Positions 43,431 to 52,211 of a DNA stretch of 63,026 nt are shown one piece after another; the stretch's first letter is position 1; the number at the start of each line of letters is the position of its first letter. The position numbers were made by a program, and so were the translations under genes. The notes beneath the pieces are model-generated. The model worked only from the letters and a program-made list of their open reading frames with translations, did not search any database and was not told the origin of the DNA. The stretch covers positions 1 to 63,026 of the forward strand of contig JAEIOD010000029.1 in assembly GCA_016342415.1 (NCBI GenBank), given 5' to 3'. Origin of the DNA: Clostridiales bacterium (GTDB lineage: Bacteria > Bacillota > Clostridia > Peptostreptococcales > Acidaminobacteraceae).

Positions 43431-43538
43431 ATGTTAAAGAATAAACTTAAGAAGACAATAGAGGGAAAACTAACTAACTTAAGTGAGGTAAATTATTTTA
43501 AACAAAATCATGAATATAGGAATATTTGCACATGTTGA
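43431..43538 (+). CDS. Leader peptide overlapping tet(M)-like gene
   Basis: A 35-codon ORF with a strong ribosome site (AAGGAG, 9 bases ahead). It reads MLKNKLKKTIEGKLTNLSEV then NYFKQNHEYRNICTC and stops at 43538, 28 bases inside the resistance-like gene and in another frame. The downstream gene lacks its own clear ribosome site. This layout suggests translational coupling or leader-peptide control. It recalls tet(M) leader ORFs, but I cannot confirm homology. Confidence 0.7.
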   Translation: MLKNKLKKTIEGKLTNLSEVNYFKQNHEYRNICTC

Positions 43539-45399
43539 TGCAGGCAAAACGACATTAACGGAGAATCTTCTTTACGAAGCAGGAGCAATTAACTCAATTG
43601 GTAGAGTCGATAATGGCAACACGGTAACAGATAAAATGGCACTTGAAAAGAAACGAGGAATATCGATTCAATCGACTCCGATTTCTTTTGATTATAAAAA
43701 TGTAAAAATCAATTTGATCGATACACCAGGACATATAGAATTTGTCGCTGAAGTAGAAAGAGCAATGAGTGTTTTGGATGGCGCAGTACTTGTTATTTCG
43801 GCAAAAGAAGGTGTACAATCACATACCACTTTACTATTTGAATCTTTAAGGAAATTAAACAAACCAGTTATTATATTTATTAATAAAATGGATAGAAGTG
43901 GTGTGGATAAAAATGAATTAATAAAAGATATAAAAAGTGATTTGTGTCAGAATATTATTGAACTACAAAATGTAGAAATAAAAGATCAAACAATTGTACT
44001 GAGTAATTTATTTGATACACATGCAATTATGGAAGATCTCGCATTATATGATGATACATTATTAGAAAAATATCTAAACGAGGAAAAAATAAACGATATT
44101 GAAATAGAAAATTCAATAAAAAAACTTACAGGAGAAAAAGAAATATATCCCGTGTGTTACGGTAGCGCTCTTAAAAATATTGGTATAAAAGAACTGTTGG
44201 AAGCGATAGAAAAATTGCTGCCAAAGATGTCACCAAATTCAACTGGAGAGGTAGAAGGTGTCGTCTTTAAAATACTCAGAAATGACGCTAATAAAAGAGA
44301 AATCTATATCAGGTTATATAGTGGATGTATTAGAAGTCGAGGTATGATAAAGGATGAAAAAATATCCTTTGTCAAACAAATGAAAAACGGAAAACTAGAA
44401 TATGCAAAAGAAGCATTTGGAAATGATATAGCAATCATCATGGGACCTGAAAAGCTAAAAGTAGGGGATGTCATTGGTAATCCGAAAGGTTATAAGAAAA
44501 TATCACTTGGCACGCCAACTCTTAGAACAAGAATCAGTTCAGACAATAAAAGAGAACTGGCTGAGATTATTGATTATTTAGCAGAGGGCGATCCATTTCT
44601 AGAATATGAAATAGAACAACATTCAAAAGATTTATACCTCAATTTATTTGGTGAAATACAAATGGAGATCATCCAATCGCTGATCTATGAAAAACACTTT
44701 GTTAAAGTATCTTTTAGTGAACCGATTATCATCTATAAAGAAATGCCAATTGCATTAGGGGAGTATACCTTATATATGTGGACTGGAGAACATCCATTTG
44801 CTGCAACCGTAGGTATTAGAGTGGAACCATCTGAAGAAGGGCTTGTAATAGAATCCGATGTTTCCACTGGATTTTTACCACAAAACTTCCAAAATGGCAT
44901 ATACGACGGTATCTCGAAGGCTTTAAGAGAAGGGTTGAAAGGATGGGAAGTTACAAATGCTAAAGTGACCATTATAGAAGGCGCTTTTAATAGTGTTGAC
45001 AGTACACCATCAGATTATAGAGATCTCACACCGATTGTCGTAATGGAAGCACTTAATATTGCAGATACAAAGCTGTTATGGCCGGTCAATAAATTTGTTA
45101 TGAAAATTGAAAATAAACATTATGGGAAAATTATGTCTGACCTTCTAAGTATGAAGGCAACTGATATCGAGTCAAAAGAAGACAATAACAAGTTTGTTAT
45201 TACAGGTAAAATACCAGTAGAAACAAGTCTTTCATATGAGAAAAAATTTATTGCAATTACCAGTGGTATGGGTATGTTCAGTCAAGTATTTTACAAGTAT
45301 GTTGAAAGTCCAACCGATATCTTTAAAGAAAGACAAAAGAACTATGTGGATCCACTGAATAGAGGCAAATATCTTCTAAGCAAATTAAGAGCATATTAA
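43510..45399 (+). CDS. Tet(M)/Tet(O)-like ribosomal protection protein
   Basis: A 629-residue translational GTPase of the tetracycline ribosomal protection family, which is related to EF-G and removes tetracycline from the 30S subunit. G1 is AHVDAGKT (residues 7-14), the switch I/II region RGISIQ and DTPGHIEF (71-78), and G4 NKMD (125-128). Domains II-V follow, with SDVSTGFLPQNFQNG and STPADFR-like STPSDYRDLTPIV matching Tet(M) blocks. Length is near the usual 639-640. Tet(M) normally begins MKIINIGI; here the equivalent codons are AAC AAA ATC ATG, so the first usable start is the ATG of MNIGIF. Divergent from known Tet(M), so resistance is likely but unproven. Confidence 0.87.
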   Translation: MNIGIFAHVDAGKTTLTENLLYEAGAINSIGRVDNGNTVTDKMALEKKRGISIQSTPISFDYKNVKINLIDTPGHIEFVAEVERAMSVLDGAVLVISAKEGVQSHTTLLFESLRKLNKPVIIFINKMDRSGVDKNELIKDIKSDLCQNIIELQNVEIKDQTIVLSNLFDTHAIMEDLALYDDTLLEKYLNEEKINDIEIENSIKKLTGEKEIYPVCYGSALKNIGIKELLEAIEKLLPKMSPNSTGEVEGVVFKILRNDANKREIYIRLYSGCIRSRGMIKDEKISFVKQMKNGKLEYAKEAFGNDIAIIMGPEKLKVGDVIGNPKGYKKISLGTPTLRTRISSDNKRELAEIIDYLAEGDPFLEYEIEQHSKDLYLNLFGEIQMEIIQSLIYEKHFVKVSFSEPIIIYKEMPIALGEYTLYMWTGEHPFAATVGIRVEPSEEGLVIESDVSTGFLPQNFQNGIYDGISKALREGLKGWEVTNAKVTIIEGAFNSVDSTPSDYRDLTPIVVMEALNIADTKLLWPVNKFVMKIENKHYGKIMSDLLSMKATDIESKEDNNKFVITGKIPVETSLSYEKKFIAITSGMGMFSQVFYKYVESPTDIFKERQKNYVDPLNRGKYLLSKLRAY

Positions 45400-45431
45400 T
45401 AGGAATACTTTACATGAAACAGTGATTACTG

Positions 45432-45469
45432 AACTACCAAATTCAATGAGAATTCGGTAGTTTTTTTTT
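45432..45469 (+). terminator. Rho-independent terminator
   Basis: ACTACCAAATTC and GAATTCGGTAGT pair around a short loop, followed by nine T. It ends the tet(M)-like transcript. Confidence 0.88.
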
Positions 45470-45519
45470 GTTGCTTGGAACAACTTTCAAAATGACTGAT
45501 TATTGCAAAAATAATGATA

Positions 45520-45548
45520 TTGATAACATCATATTTGATGTATAATAT
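45520..45548 (+). promoter_or_regulatory. Probable promoter of LUD-domain gene
   Basis: TTGATA (45520-45525) and TATAATAT (45541-45548) with 15-17 bp spacing lie about 45 bp before the ribosome site AAGGAGG at 45595. Confidence 0.6.
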
Positions 45549-45607
45549 AACTATGGAAAATTTTATGTGATGATAAAAGAATTCCTATTTACTCAAGGAG
45601 GAACATC

Positions 45608-46210
45608 ATACACTCAATAAAGAAGAACTATGAAAACAGAAATATTGAATTCGAGTATTATGAAAATAGAGAAGAACTTTTATTAGCAGTTAAAAGTGAA
45701 ATGAAATTATACAACTCAATTGGAATAGGTAACTCACAAACATTAAAGGGTCTGAAAGTGTCAGAAATGGCTATTTCAATGGATAAAACGGTTTATGATA
45801 AAACGTTAGCAAGTACACAAGAAGATATTAGGAAAACAAAAAAAGAAGCCTTAACCGCTGAGTGTTATATATCAAGTTGTAATGCCCTAACCAGAGACGG
45901 TAAAATAATTAATATTGATCACAGTGGCAATAGAGTAGCAGCGATTACATATGGCCCGGAGAGAGTTTTATTGATAGTTGGTAGTAATAAACTAGCTGAT
46001 AATGAACAAGAAGGCATCAGAAGAGCATTAAAAATAGCAACACCTTTAAATGCAAAACGTGCAAAAATAAACTCATCTTGTAGTAGAGGTGAATCATGCG
46101 ATACATGTAATCAAGAGATTAGAGTTTGTAATTATATATCTGTGATAAGAGGACAATATGTAAAAGGTAGAATGAAAGTTTTTATGATTGATGAATCATT
46201 AGGATTTTAG
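45608..46210 (+). CDS. LUD-domain (LutC/YkgG-like) protein, unusual start
   Basis: A protein of about 200 residues of the LUD fold, found in lactate-utilisation LutB/LutC and stand-alone proteins. Recognisable are NSIGIGNSQTLKGLKVSEMA, GNRVAAITYGPERVLLIVGS and LADNEQEGIRRALKIATPLN, then a Cys-rich end (CSRGESCDTC). The first ATG in frame is 45701, but the open frame and homology-like sequence (IEFEYYENREELLLAVKSEM) run up to a perfect AAGGAGG at 45595. At proper distance stands ATA (45608) or ATC (45605), not ATG. So either a rare start codon is used or a start mutation has silenced the gene. Confidence 0.7.
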   Translation: MHSIKKNYENRNIEFEYYENREELLLAVKSEMKLYNSIGIGNSQTLKGLKVSEMAISMDKTVYDKTLASTQEDIRKTKKEALTAECYISSCNALTRDGKIINIDHSGNRVAAITYGPERVLLIVGSNKLADNEQEGIRRALKIATPLNAKRAKINSSCSRGESCDTCNQEIRVCNYISVIRGQYVKGRMKVFMIDESLGF

Positions 46211-46256
46211 AAATTGATGATATGAAGTAAAGATTGTTATTTTAAGGAGTGTTGAT

Positions 46257-46553
46257 ATGTCGTTTTATGAAATTGATTCAAAAGAGATCATGACTGAAGA
46301 AATATTCAAATCTGATTTTAAAGAAAGATATCAAACTATTGAACAGGAACATGAATTAATCAAACAAGTCGTAGAAGCAAGAAAGAATAGTGGTTTAACA
46401 CAGAGGAGTTTAGCAGAGAAAATAGGTGTTTCTCAACAAGAAATATCTAGATTTGAAAATGAAAAACATATTCCGAAGTTGTCTAACTTTCTAAGAATCA
46501 TTGAAGCAGTCGGTTTAGAGATTAAACTAGAGGACAAACACACTGTTGATTAG
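46257..46553 (+). CDS. XRE-family helix-turn-helix protein
   Basis: A 98-residue protein with a C-terminal Cro/C1 helix-turn-helix (residues about 41-95: RKNSGLTQRSLAEKIGVSQQ, EISRFENEKHIPKLSNFLRI). Size and layout resemble HigA-type antitoxins, but no toxin gene is adjacent, so it may be an orphan antitoxin or a small repressor. AAGGAG is 8 bases ahead of the start. Confidence 0.82.
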   Translation: MSFYEIDSKEIMTEEIFKSDFKERYQTIEQEHELIKQVVEARKNSGLTQRSLAEKIGVSQQEISRFENEKHIPKLSNFLRIIEAVGLEIKLEDKHTVD

Positions 46554-46649
46554 ATTGTTATTGTAACCATCCGTAAGATAAATATAATAAATTGAGATTA
46601 AGTTTAGAAAAACATACATCGTAAGTGGGATATTTCATATTTAGATAGC

Positions 46650-46690
46650 TCATAACATTGTATCAGAAGCGAGTTCATGGTGGATATCTA
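46650..46690 (+). repeat. Possible attC left-arm relic
   Basis: CTCATAACATTGTATCAGAA followed by GCGAGTTCATGGTGG resembles the CATAACACTACATCTGAGCA left arm with several changes. It is the only such trace I see right of 36 kb and could be chance. Confidence 0.3.
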
Positions 46691-46710
46691 ATAATTTAAA
46701 GGAGTAATAT

Positions 46711-48189
46711 ATGGCTAAGAAGTTACATGTACATTTCATGGGTATTGGTGGCAGTGGCATTGCATCTATTGCCGTCATCTCAAAAAAATACGGATTTATA
46801 GTGACTGGGTGTGATTATAATGACACAAGTTATTGTGATATTTTGCGTAATAATGAGATTGATATTGAACTCGGACATGATGTTTCACATCTTGAAGATG
46901 TTGATATATTAGCCGTTTCTCCAGCTGTTTTTGATATTAACCCGAATCATCCTGAAGTCATTGAAGGCAGAAAGAGGGGCATATTAATGACTTGGCAATC
47001 TTTTATGGGTAAATACCTTCAGAATGATAAATTTGTTATTGCAGTTGCTGGTACTCATGGTAAATCAACTACTACAGTCTTAACTGGACTGACATTGGAA
47101 GCTGGTGGATTGGATCCGATGGTAGAAGCCGGGACCATATATAGACCTTGGGGTGGCGGTTTCAGACTATCTGATTCTAAATACTTTGTTTGTGAAGCGG
47201 ATGAATTTAACTGCAATTTTTTAAACTATACGCCATCTTTGATAATTATTAACAATATCGAGATGGATCATCCTGAATTTTTTAGCGATTTTACGGAATT
47301 TAAAGATGCCTTTAAGAAGTTCATCTGCAATATGAAATTACCTGGCATATTGGTAGTCAACGAGGAAAGCGAAGGCATAAGAGAAGTTTTAATTGAAATG
47401 AAAGAGTGGCTTCAAGAGAATCCAATAAAAGTGATTGGCTATTATGTCAAAGAAAAATTTGATTTTCCATTTAATTTGGAATATAAAGGTGAAATTAACA
47501 CCGTTGATGAAGATGGGGTAGAGTTCAATGTTATTGGAAAAAACATCATCGCTGATTTTAAGTTGGGTCTATTGGGTGAACATAATGTTTCAAACGCATT
47601 GGGTGTACTTTGTGCTGGGATTGAATTGGATGTCAATTTAGAAACCCTTCAAGAGGTTTTTCAAAAATATAAAGGTGTCGGGAGAAGAACCGAACTGATT
47701 GAAGAGATAGATGGCATAAAAGTATTCGACGATTATGGTCACCATCCAACAGCGATAGCTGCTGTTTTAGACACTTTAAAAAGGATTTATCCCAATCAGA
47801 AGATATATGCGGTTGTAGAACCTCATCAAATATCGAGATTAAAATTATTCCCTAACGAGTTTATTAGAGCGTTAAATAAAGCAGATGAAGCCATAGTCAC
47901 CAAAAGTTATATAGGTAGAGAAATCAATAAACATCTAGAACCGGTTGATATGGATGCTCTGATTGGCAAAGTGGAGTCAAATAAGGCTTGTTACATTGAA
48001 GATTTTAATGAAATTGCTGAGATTATATCTTTAAAGGCAAGAACGGGAGATATAATTATCGTTTTCGGTGCTGGCAACTCATACAAACTCACTGGTTTAA
48101 TTGTTGAACACTTAAAAAATAATAATCTGAAAATTGATAAACCGATGGATTACGGAACAAAAATATCCGCAAAGCGAGTGTTGAAGTGA
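46711..48189 (+). CDS. murC: MurC-family UDP-N-acetylmuramate--L-alanine ligase
   Basis: A 492-residue Mur ligase. The N-terminal Rossmann part is HVHFMGIGGSGIASIAVISK, the ATP-binding loop AGTHGKST spans residues 113-120, and FVCEADEFNCNFL, NNIEMDHPEFF, LGEHNVSNALGVLCAG and FDDYGHHPTAIAA are the central and C-terminal motifs. HPTA and GHHP are typical of MurC. The reaction joins L-alanine to UDP-MurNAc in peptidoglycan synthesis. It is not near other mur or ddl genes, so it may be an extra copy or a relative acting on a modified substrate (Mpl-like). Confidence 0.85.
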   Translation: MAKKLHVHFMGIGGSGIASIAVISKKYGFIVTGCDYNDTSYCDILRNNEIDIELGHDVSHLEDVDILAVSPAVFDINPNHPEVIEGRKRGILMTWQSFMGKYLQNDKFVIAVAGTHGKSTTTVLTGLTLEAGGLDPMVEAGTIYRPWGGGFRLSDSKYFVCEADEFNCNFLNYTPSLIIINNIEMDHPEFFSDFTEFKDAFKKFICNMKLPGILVVNEESEGIREVLIEMKEWLQENPIKVIGYYVKEKFDFPFNLEYKGEINTVDEDGVEFNVIGKNIIADFKLGLLGEHNVSNALGVLCAGIELDVNLETLQEVFQKYKGVGRRTELIEEIDGIKVFDDYGHHPTAIAAVLDTLKRIYPNQKIYAVVEPHQISRLKLFPNEFIRALNKADEAIVTKSYIGREINKHLEPVDMDALIGKVESNKACYIEDFNEIAEIISLKARTGDIIIVFGAGNSYKLTGLIVEHLKNNNLKIDKPMDYGTKISAKRVLK

Positions 48190-48417
48190 TGATTAGAAAA
48201 GCACATGACTCAGATAAAATCAATTGTCTATCATTTTCATGAAGAGCATTTTGGTTCGGAAGTTAAAGGAAAAACAAGGTTTTCTATTACTTCAATAATA
48301 TTCATTTTTCTTATCCAGCTTCACTGCCAACCGACATTAAGTCAATTTAACATAAGTAATATGAAAATAGAAAACATCTCTTATTATCATACTTTAAACA
48401 CAATCAAGGAGACGTAC

Positions 48418-49299
48418 ATGAACAGGACTAATTTTGACTACCGAGTAATCGGTACTGGTAAGACAACACTCATTATTGAAACAGGCATTGGTAATCTATA
48501 TTTTGACTGGTTGCCTGTTGCAAAACATTTGAGTAAAAACCATACTGTTGTTCTTTATCATAGATTGGGATATGGCGAAAGTAAAATAACTAAACAAAGG
48601 AGAACCACATATAATATCGCAACTGAATTGTATGAACTGGTCACTGCACTCGAAATAGATAAATTTATCTTGTTGGCACATTCCTTTGGTGGTTTGTGTG
48701 CACAACATTTTGCGTTGTTGTATCCTAAGAAATTAAGTGGTTTGATTCTACTGGATTCCGCTTCGCCTAGACTATCTGAACTTGAAGAGTTGGATACACC
48801 TTTTTTAAATGAGCATTCTTCAATTGATGCTATGATCTCTATGAGTATGGAGTTTTCAAAGAAAACTTCAGACGAAAGATTAAAGTTACTAGAAGACTCA
48901 CTCAAAAACTATAAGGAAAAATTATCAGAAGGTGATTATAAAGCCTACAGTGATTGTATGAGTTATTCAGAATTTAATATTACAGTAGCAAATGAATTTT
49001 CAGAATGGATACATGATGGTGAAGAAATTCAGAAGATAAGATGCAGTCATGATATCCCTACAATAATAATCTGTAGAGATGAACAGACTTCAGCAGCTAA
49101 TTGGCATAAAAATGGTGTTCCGAAGACAGAAGCAGAAATACATGAGAAACACTGGAGAGCTTTACAAGAAGACTTAAAATCACTTTCAAGTCAAAGTGAG
49201 TTGATTATAGCGACGGGATGTGATCATATGATACACCTTGAACAACCAGAACTGGTTTATAAATCAGTCGAATCACTTCAGAATCGATTAATGGATTAA
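48418..49299 (+). CDS. Alpha/beta hydrolase
   Basis: A 293-residue hydrolase: LIIETGIGNLYFDWLPVAKH (oxyanion side), VVLYHRLGYGES, and the nucleophile elbow LLAHSFGGLCAQHFA with Ser. RDEQTSAANW and ATGCDHMIHLEQPELV supply the later Asp/His region. Substrate unknown. The open frame starts at 48205, but AAGGAG before ATG 48418 and the domain boundary favour the latter; the 71 upstream codons contain a hydrophobic stretch and may be non-coding. Confidence 0.82.
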   Translation: MNRTNFDYRVIGTGKTTLIIETGIGNLYFDWLPVAKHLSKNHTVVLYHRLGYGESKITKQRRTTYNIATELYELVTALEIDKFILLAHSFGGLCAQHFALLYPKKLSGLILLDSASPRLSELEELDTPFLNEHSSIDAMISMSMEFSKKTSDERLKLLEDSLKNYKEKLSEGDYKAYSDCMSYSEFNITVANEFSEWIHDGEEIQKIRCSHDIPTIIICRDEQTSAANWHKNGVPKTEAEIHEKHWRALQEDLKSLSSQSELIIATGCDHMIHLEQPELVYKSVESLQNRLMD

Positions 49300-49357
49300 A
49301 CAATGATTTTAATAGAGAACTGAATTGTATCAGTCATCATAAAATAATGGAGTAAAT

Positions 49358-50129
49358 ATGAAACTAAACAAGATAACTGATTATATTCTAACCTTATTTG
49401 ATACCACAGATAACAAAGAGTTTCATAATGAAAGTGGTGTTACATTTGACAGTAAAAAAGATATTAAAAGAATAGGCTATTGTACCAATCTAACTTTACA
49501 TACTATAGAAGAAGCGAAAGATAGAAATATTGATTTACTCATTACACATCATGATGCTTGGGATTTCGTGTATGGATTGAAAGAAGCATGTAATGAGAAA
49601 CTGAAAGAATATCAAATCGCACATTATTATAATCATCTACCTTTAGATGATTGTGAGTTTGGGACGAACAACTCTTTAGTCAGTAAATTAGGATTAAAAA
49701 TAATCGAGAAGTCTCATCTAGAAGATGGATTTTATTGTGGAAGAATTGCTGAATTTGAGAATGAAATTTCTATGAAAGAACTTGTCAATAGACTTGAGAT
49801 TCTCCTAGAAGAACCTGTTAGAGCATGGCAATTTAATGATAAAAATATAAAACGTGTCGGCATCGTATGTGGTGGTGGCGGTTTATCACCAGATGTAAAA
49901 GAAGCGATAGACAAATCTTGTGATGTTTATATCACAGGAGAAAAGGTACTGTACACAATAGAATATGCTGAGTTCAAAAAAATTGAACTTGATTATAGGA
50001 AGCCATACCTTTACTGAGCTGTTTGGTGTAGAGAGTTTGGCAAAGAAAATCAGGCAACAGTTTGGTGATATAGAAATAATCAAGATACAGGAAAAACATT
50101 TAGAAACAGAAAATCAAATGAGGACATAA
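49358..50129 (+). pseudogene. Nif3-like dinuclear metal protein, frameshifted near end
   Basis: Codons 1-212 encode a Nif3/DUF34 protein: SGVTFDSKKDIKRIGYCTNL, LLITHHDAWDFVYG (metal His pair), YNHLPLDD, VGIVCGGGGLSPDVKEAI and YITGEK. At about 49994 the frame moves: the visible frame ends KPYLY at 50017, while the adjacent frame continues IIGSHTFTELFGVESLAKKI to ENQMRT at 50129. The second metal site (SHTFTE) is thus out of frame. One base indel probably inactivates it; a sequencing error is possible. Confidence 0.78.
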
Positions 50130-50240
50130 TATAAAATGCTGTTTGTTATTATAAACCTAACATTATTTGTTCATAGCAAGAATCGTCGAGTGTATTCTCC
50201 GTTTGTTGTATAGAATTAAGTTGTATTTAGGAGGACACAA

Positions 50241-51329
50241 ATGAGTAAACAACTAATTATGAATAAGACACTTACATTTGTGGAGAACAATTTAAGTGAA
50301 ACTTTGGACTTAGAAGTATTATCGAGATACAACCACTATTCCAAATTTCACTTTCACAGATTGTTTGCTTCAGAAATTGGCACTTCGATCATTAAATATA
50401 TTCGATTAAGAAGAGTTGTTCGTTCCACAAGTATGCTTCAGTCTACGGATATCAGTATTACTGAAGTGGCTTTAATTAGTGGTTTTACAAATATTGATAC
50501 TTATATCAGAAGTTTTAAAAGATATTATGGTATCACTCCTATTGAATACAGAAAACTTAAACAACAATTAGACGATGGAAAAGAAAAGGAGTGTACAAAA
50601 ATGTTAAACTATTTTGAAACAATTAAACTTTGTAAAGAAGAAGAAAAGGTTGAAGGTTTTCAGTTCATTGAAAAAATGATGTCATTATCAAAACACGCTC
50701 ATAGATATGGATTATTTTCATTAGAAGAGCAACTTGGAAATGAAGACTCGTTGTATCTAAAAAAAGCAGTTGAGTTGATGGTAGATGGCACCGATATACA
50801 GACGCTTAAAAAGATTTTGATCAACCTCATTGAAGCATCGGAATTGACACCGGTTGAACTCTTTGAAAGAGTCCTTTATTTAGAGGGTGTGCTGCTCATA
50901 CATCAAGGACACTATCCATGGGAGATCAAAGAGCTTTTAAGTTCATATTTCGGTGAAACATACATGGAAAAAATTGCTGCACATTTTGATATTCAGAAAA
51001 ATGTAAAAGAGTCAGTTGAAAAGTATTTAGATAGTGAGGTTTATCTATCTAACAGCCTTCGATTAGAAAATGAAATAAAAGGTATTGATAAAAGATCTCT
51101 ACAACGACTCATCAGAGAATGTGATGAGATAGCATTGGCGATTGCCTCATTAGGATTAACTAAAGAGATTAGAAAAGATATTATTGACTGTCTATCTGAT
51201 AGAAATGTTTTGATATTTATGGAGATAATAGATCTTATTGAAAAGATTAATTTACCAAGTATCGTTGATTCTCAAAATGCAATCATTAATGTTGTTAGAA
51301 AACTGCGTGAGGAAAATGAAATCAAATAA
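50241..51329 (+). CDS. AraC-family transcription regulator
   Basis: A 362-residue regulator with the AraC DNA-binding domain at the N-terminus (residues 1-105): NNLSETLDLEVLSRYNHYSK, FHFHRLFASEIGTSIIKYIR, DISITEVALISGFTNIDTYI and RSFKRYYGITPIEYRKL. The C-terminal 250 residues are helical and unlike the common GyrI effector domain (LFSLEEQLGNEDSLYLKKAV); their ligand is unknown. AGGAGG lies 8 bases before the start. It may control neighbours, but no operator is evident. Confidence 0.88.
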   Translation: MSKQLIMNKTLTFVENNLSETLDLEVLSRYNHYSKFHFHRLFASEIGTSIIKYIRLRRVVRSTSMLQSTDISITEVALISGFTNIDTYIRSFKRYYGITPIEYRKLKQQLDDGKEKECTKMLNYFETIKLCKEEEKVEGFQFIEKMMSLSKHAHRYGLFSLEEQLGNEDSLYLKKAVELMVDGTDIQTLKKILINLIEASELTPVELFERVLYLEGVLLIHQGHYPWEIKELLSSYFGETYMEKIAAHFDIQKNVKESVEKYLDSEVYLSNSLRLENEIKGIDKRSLQRLIRECDEIALAIASLGLTKEIRKDIIDCLSDRNVLIFMEIIDLIEKINLPSIVDSQNAIINVVRKLREENEIK

Positions 51330-51386
51330 TACTCTTAGTTTATATCAGTACTCCTTACAGAGTAAAGAAAATATACACAAAATAAC

Positions 51387-51409
51387 AACTGCTCATTAGA
51401 GCAGTTTTT
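51387..51409 (+). terminator. Rho-independent terminator
   Basis: AACTGCTC and GAGCAGTT form an 8-bp perfect stem with a 4-base loop followed by TTTC, after the AraC-type gene. Confidence 0.85.
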
Positions 51410-51510
51410 CTTGCAGTGACATAGTAAAATATACTAAATAAGTTCAGAAATGGATGAGAAGAGGTTATAACCACAATAGGATAAAATTATAAGACATTTA
51501 CGAGGTTGAA

Positions 51511-52170
51511 ATGAAAATAAAGTTTGAAATGAAATATAGTTTGAGTGATGAGGTAAATGGAAAACATTATGTGGAAATACCAACGAATGTTTGGAAAGCA
51601 TTTAATCAAAAAGGTAGGATCAAATCTGATTGTTTTTTGAATGGCATGATGTATCATACTTCCTTGATTCCAAAAGGAGAAGGGAAATATGTTTTTCAGT
51701 TAACAAAAAAAATGATCAAAGAGGCATCATTAACAGAAGGCCAAATCGTTTCTGTTGAAATGACCAAAAGTAAACCTATGAAAATGAACAAATCAGAAGA
51801 AGTGGTGAAACAAAACATAAGTTTTAGAGAGCAACCGACCTCACACAGTTGTGGACAGGCTTGTGTTGCGATGTTGTTGGATAAAAGTGTTGAGGAGATA
51901 TTTGAACTTTTTGGAAAGAAGCCACTTGGCATTGGAAAAATAGTAGACATATTAAACGCCTATGGTGTTAAGAACGCACAAAAAAACATACGGGTTTCAA
52001 AGAAAAATCCGATACCGAGTCCTTTTAGTCTGTTGACATTAAAACAAAACGGACACTATCACTTTGTTGTATATGCACATGGGAAAATCTATGACCCTGC
52101 TAGAGGTATATTAAATGATATACCAACTGGAATGGAAATTTCTTTGTATTTGGAAATAACATATACCTAA
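51511..52170 (+). CDS. DUF1905-C39 peptidase-like fusion
   Basis: A 219-residue two-part protein. Residues 1-95 look like DUF1905 (HYVEIPTNVWKAFNQKGRIK, LIPKGEGKYVFQLTKKMIKE, LTEGQIVSVEM). Residues 100-219 resemble a papain-like C39 peptidase domain: PTSHSCGQACVAMLLDKSVE with the Cys, and GHYHFVVYAHGKIYDPARGI with His and Asp. C39 domains cleave double-glycine leaders or act in bacteriocin transport; stand-alone ones have varied roles. The combination is unusual to me. GAGGTTG is a weak ribosome site. Confidence 0.72.
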   Translation: MKIKFEMKYSLSDEVNGKHYVEIPTNVWKAFNQKGRIKSDCFLNGMMYHTSLIPKGEGKYVFQLTKKMIKEASLTEGQIVSVEMTKSKPMKMNKSEEVVKQNISFREQPTSHSCGQACVAMLLDKSVEEIFELFGKKPLGIGKIVDILNAYGVKNAQKNIRVSKKNPIPSPFSLLTLKQNGHYHFVVYAHGKIYDPARGILNDIPTGMEISLYLEITYT

Positions 52171-52211
52171 GTGACTCTTAATACATCATCTGTATACAAT
52201 GGAGGTAACTA

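Noticed and set aside
46711..48189. MurC as proof of core-chromosome context
   Set aside because: The gene stands apart from other cell-wall genes and could be an accessory paralogue, so it does not settle whether the right half is core.
48205..48417. N-terminal extension with membrane segment for the hydrolase at 48418
   Set aside because: There is no ribosome site at 48205, and AAGGAG stands before ATG 48418 where the hydrolase fold begins.
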